Source of the DNA: Lichenicoccus sp965213775
GTDB lineage: Bacteria; Pseudomonadota; Alphaproteobacteria; Acetobacterales; Acetobacteraceae
Reading direction: 5' to 3'
Assembly: GCA_965213775.1 (NCBI GenBank)
Contig: CBDCAC010000007.1
Span: forward strand, 62,001-126,000
Length of the DNA: 64,000 bases
The translations under genes and the position numbers were made by a program. The stretch's first letter is position 1. Every line of letters starts with the position of its first letter. Below are positions 61,174 to 64,000 of the stretch, in pieces. Below the pieces are notes generated by a model that did no database searches, was not told the origin of the DNA, and was given only the letters and a program-made list of their open reading frames with translations.

Positions 61174-63152
61174 CCCCGCGCAGATCATGGCGCACGTCGC
61201 GCGTCGCACCCGACCTCGCGGCCTGGCTGCTGATCCTGCTCGCGGCCCTGGGCTGGACCGTCTGGCGCGGCCAGGACGTCAACTGGGACCTGCAGAACTA
61301 CCACCGGTACGACCCGTTCGCGCTGCTGCACGACCGGTACGCGCGCGACGTCGCACCCGGCGGCCCGCAGAGCTTCCTCAACCCGCTGCCCTACCTGCCC
61401 GTCTACGTCCTGCAGCGCCTGCTGCCGCCGCTGCCGGCCGGGCTGCTGGTCGCCGCCGCTCAGGCGATCTGCCTCGCGCTGGCCTGGTCGATCGCCCGCA
61501 CGCTGGACCGCCGCCCGGTCGCGGCCGCCGCCGCGACGCTGGCCGCGATCACCGGCCCGATGACGCTGAGCGAGCTCGGCACCAGCTTCTCCGACCTGGT
61601 GCTCGCGGCCCTGCCGCTGGCGTCCATCCTGCTGACCCTGCGCGCGCCGTCCGCATCGCGCCCGCTGCTCGCCGGGCTGCTGACCGGGCTCGCCATCGGC
61701 ATGAAGCCGACCAGCCTGTTCCTGCTGCCGCCGCTGCTGGCACTGGCGGCGCTGCGGCAGCCCGGCCCCGCCGCGGCCCCGCGCGCCACCTGGCGCTGCC
61801 TCGCCGGCATCGTCGCGGGTGCGGTACTGTCGGACGGCGCCTGGGCCTGGCTGCTCTGGCGCAGCTACGGCAGCCCGGTGTTCCCGTTCCTGAACACGGT
61901 GTTCCGCTCGCACGCCGCGGCCCTGGTCGATTTCGGCGACCCGCGCTTCCACTTCATGGGCTGGCGGCACGCGCTGGCGATCCCCTTCGCACTCGCGACC
62001 GGTTCCGCGGCCACCGGCGAGCTGCCGATACGCGACGGCCGGCTGGCGCTCGCGAGCTGCCTGGCGCTGATCCGCCTGCTGTCCTGGCCGTGGAGGTCCG
62101 CCATCCGACGGGTCGATCCGCTCGACGGCCTGTGCGCCTACCTCCTGCTCGGCCTCGCCGGCTGGCTCGCGCTGTGCCCGATCGAGCGCTACGCCGCCGC
62201 ACTGGAGATCCTCTCCGGCCTGCTCGCGATCCTGCTGCTGGCCCGTCTGCCCGGTCGCATCTGGCCGCTCGCCGTGTCGGTCGCCGCCGCCCTGCTGATC
62301 GCCACCACCAGGCCCGCGGAGTATTTCCACCGCCCGTGGTCGCAGGCCTATCGGCTCCGGGTGCCGGCCGGCATCCCGGCCCACGCCAGCTACGGCCTGG
62401 TCGCGCAGCCGCTGTCATATTGGGCGGCGGCCCCGCCGCGGCCCGACCACGTCTTCGGCCTGACCTCGACGCTGATGGAGTCCGGCGGCGCGCTGCAGCG
62501 CCGGCTCGACCGCATCCTGCACGACGACCCCGGCCGGATCTGGCTGCTCGACCTGGATCAGCCGGTCGACAACCAGATACGCGCCGAGCTGAGCATCCAC
62601 GGCCTCGCCCTGTCGCCGCCCTGCCTGCGCGCCGCCAGCATGGTCTGGATCGACACCGTGTTCTGCCGCGGCGTCGTGGTGGGGCCACGGACGGAGGCGG
62701 CCTCCGACCTGCGCCCCGGCGAGACCGTCTCGTTCTCCAGCAGCGGCTACGGCCTGATCTACGAGATCGCCGGCTTCGAGCCGACCGAGCCGGACGGCAC
62801 CTGGGCGACCAGCCACGACGCGGCACTCGCCTTCCACCTCGACCCCGCCGTGCGGACGAGCGCCGCGGTGCTGTCGCTGCGCCTGGCCGGGCTCGCCGGC
62901 GCGCCGGTGCACCGGGTGGCGATCGCCGCCGGCGACGCGCCGCCGGTCACGGTGGCGCTCGCACCACCCTCCTACTTCGCCGTCCCCCGGCTCTGCATCC
63001 CGCCCACGCGCGACGGCGACGTGCTGATCCGCTTCGCCACCGCCGAGACGCGCTCGCTCTCCGAGCTCGGCCTGTCGCCGGAGACGCGTCACCTGGCGTT
63101 CCGGCTGTACGACATGAGCCTGCGCGCCGCGCGCGCCAGCGAATGCCGCTGA
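61170..63152 (+). CDS. Multi-pass membrane protein, GT-C-like
   Basis: 660 residues, ATGA overlap with the preceding gene. About 10 to 12 membrane helices in the first 430 residues, then a soluble 200-residue C-terminal domain. Near the N-terminus DVNWDLQNYHRYDPFALLHD resembles the acidic loop of GT-C/ArnT-like transferases, and PLASILLTLRAP and GLAIGMKPTSLFLLPPLLAL follow. The family is not certain. Its tight link to the O-acetylation pair suggests a role in building or exporting the same polysaccharide. Confidence 0.7.
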   Translation: MTPRRSWRTSRVAPDLAAWLLILLAALGWTVWRGQDVNWDLQNYHRYDPFALLHDRYARDVAPGGPQSFLNPLPYLPVYVLQRLLPPLPAGLLVAAAQAICLALAWSIARTLDRRPVAAAAATLAAITGPMTLSELGTSFSDLVLAALPLASILLTLRAPSASRPLLAGLLTGLAIGMKPTSLFLLPPLLALAALRQPGPAAAPRATWRCLAGIVAGAVLSDGAWAWLLWRSYGSPVFPFLNTVFRSHAAALVDFGDPRFHFMGWRHALAIPFALATGSAATGELPIRDGRLALASCLALIRLLSWPWRSAIRRVDPLDGLCAYLLLGLAGWLALCPIERYAAALEILSGLLAILLLARLPGRIWPLAVSVAAALLIATTRPAEYFHRPWSQAYRLRVPAGIPAHASYGLVAQPLSYWAAAPPRPDHVFGLTSTLMESGGALQRRLDRILHDDPGRIWLLDLDQPVDNQIRAELSIHGLALSPPCLRAASMVWIDTVFCRGVVVGPRTEAASDLRPGETVSFSSSGYGLIYEIAGFEPTEPDGTWATSHDAALAFHLDPAVRTSAAVLSLRLAGLAGAPVHRVAIAAGDAPPVTVALAPPSYFAVPRLCIPPTRDGDVLIRFATAETRSLSELGLSPETRHLAFRLYDMSLRAARASECR

Positions 63153-63170
63153 CCGGACCGGGCTCGCGGC

Positions 63171-64000
63171 TCAGTGCTCCTCGACCCGCGCCACCCCCGC
63201 CACCAGCTTGAGCGCCTGCGCCAGGCGGGGCGTCACCATGTACGGCTCCGGCAGCGCCACCTCCAGGTCCTGCGTCTCATCCAGGCAGGGCAGCAGCACC
63301 ACCCGCCCGCGGCCGCCGCGCTCGCGCCCGAGGATCGCCCGGATCGGCTCCAGCGCCTCGGCCCGGTCGAGCCAGATGCGCATCTCCGCCGACGCCGCCG
63401 CGGCCGCGTGGTCGAGCTCGACCACGTCCTGGGCGGTGATGCGCAGCATCTCGCCCTCGCGGCGCAGGTCTGCGGTCACCAGCACCGCGCGGCCGGCCAC
63501 CAGCACGTCGCGCGTCCTCGCCAGCACCTCGGAGAACAGCGTCACCTCGCAGCCCCCCGACGCGTCCGACAGACGCACCCACGCCATGCGGCCGCCGGTG
63601 CGGGTCGGACGTTCCTTGCGGTCGACCACGCAGCCGGCGATCCGGACCCGCAGGATGCCGGCCTGCGCCGCCGCCTCCAGCCCGGTCGCCCTCGTCGCGC
63701 CGAGCCGTCGCAGCAGGCCCGCGTAGCTGTCCAGCGGATGCGCGGTCAGGTGGAACCCGACCGCCTCCGCCTCCAGCCCGAGCCGCTCGATCTCCGGCCA
63801 GTCCGGCACGTCCGGCAGGCGCAGCGTCTCCGTGCGGGCGGCGCCGCCGAACAGCCCGATCTGGCCGCTCGCCGCCTCCTCCGCCTGCGCCTGCGCCCGG
63901 CGCAGGATGGTCTCCGCGCCGAGGAACACGCGCGCCCGGTTGCCGTCGAGCCGGTCGAAGGCGCCGGCGCGGGCCAGATTCTCGATCTGCATCTTGTTGA
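63171..64000 (-). CDS. dnaE: DNA polymerase III alpha subunit (C-terminal part)
   Basis: The C-terminal 276 residues or so; the gene runs off the right edge. Seen: ENLARAGAFDRLDGNRARVF, AEEAASGQIGLFGGAAR, LGLEAEAVGFHLTAHPLDSY (the LGFYLTAHPL motif of DnaE1), and the OB-fold RIAGCVVDRKERPTRTGGRM, AWVRLSDASGGCEVTLF. This is DnaE1-type rather than DnaE2 because of the G-Q-x-x-LFG linker and the OB fold. The ending is convergent with the membrane protein gene. Confidence 0.93.
   Translation of the reverse strand, partial: NKMQIENLARAGAFDRLDGNRARVFLGAETILRRAQAQAEEAASGQIGLFGGAARTETLRLPDVPDWPEIERLGLEAEAVGFHLTAHPLDSYAGLLRRLGATRATGLEAAAQAGILRVRIAGCVVDRKERPTRTGGRMAWVRLSDASGGCEVTLFSEVLARTRDVLVAGRAVLVTADLRREGEMLRITAQDVVELDHAAAAASAEMRIWLDRAEALEPIRAILGRERGGRGRVVLLPCLDETQDLEVALPEPYMVTPRLAQALKLVAGVARVEEH

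Noticed and set aside
58528..61209. An 893-codon minus frame over the AlgI and AlgJ-like genes
   Set aside because: Low-complexity Gln/Arg/Gly translation, antisense to real genes.
1..64000. CRISPR arrays
   Set aside because: No series of evenly spaced short direct repeats was seen on either strand.

Overview
The window looks like a chromosome segment of a GC-rich alphaproteobacterium, most plausibly an Acetobacteraceae member. Supporting signs are a GatCAB operon, an alphaproteobacterial-type Bpt, a Cys-less HemB, an ELM1-like (DUF1022) protein and a short GC-rich intergenic repeat of a kind I associate with this family. The organism is inferred from gene content and style; no 16S gene is present.

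Left part (1 to about 16.8 kb, visibly lower GC): a prophage late module of a contractile-tailed (myovirus-type) phage, all on the minus strand. In transcription order it holds a small HTH regulator, a hypothetical protein, a sigma70-like promoter followed at once by an intrinsic terminator, a hypothetical protein, TerS, TerL carrying a class 3-type intein, portal, scaffold, N4-gp56-like major capsid, head-tail connector genes, a tail-terminator-like protein fused to a WbsX/GH99-like domain, sheath, tube, a tail-assembly chaperone with a -1 frameshift site, a putative tape measure, a gpU-like protein, a LysM/gpX-like protein and the start of a gpD-like hub that runs off the window. No integrase, lysis or replication gene is in view. 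A hairpin-rich, AT-rich non-coding stretch (16.8-17.3 kb) and tRNA-Ser(GCT) separate it from the chromosome.

Chromosomal part (17.3-64 kb): gatCAB diverging from ruvX; tRNA-Val(GAC); N-formylglutamate amidohydrolase; a lytic transglycosylase; htpG; pncA; tRNA-Val(CAC); an unrecognised 631-aa protein with an ELM1-like partner; a DEAD-box helicase bracketed by two direct copies of a palindromic repeat; an FAD amine-oxidase-like protein behind a 17-G homopolymer; two glycosyltransferases; an ArgE/aspartoacylase-like pair; glyA diverging from an APC permease that overlaps hemB; penicillin acylase; bpt; parC diverging from an MFS transporter and a beta-hydroxyacid dehydrogenase; and an rpsB-tsf-recO-dhaKL run.

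Right end: a fumarylacetoacetase-family hydrolase; a lower-GC islet with one P-loop NTPase of unknown function; a double-length M16 peptidase; a three-gene exopolysaccharide O-acetylation/membrane cluster (AlgI-like MBOAT, AlgJ/AlgX-like SGNH protein, multi-pass membrane protein); and the C-terminal part of dnaE. The least explained pieces are the class 3-type intein in TerL, the promoter-terminator arrangement before the late operon, the terminator-WbsX fusion, the pseudoknot-capable non-coding stretch, the G17 tract and the isolated NTPase.
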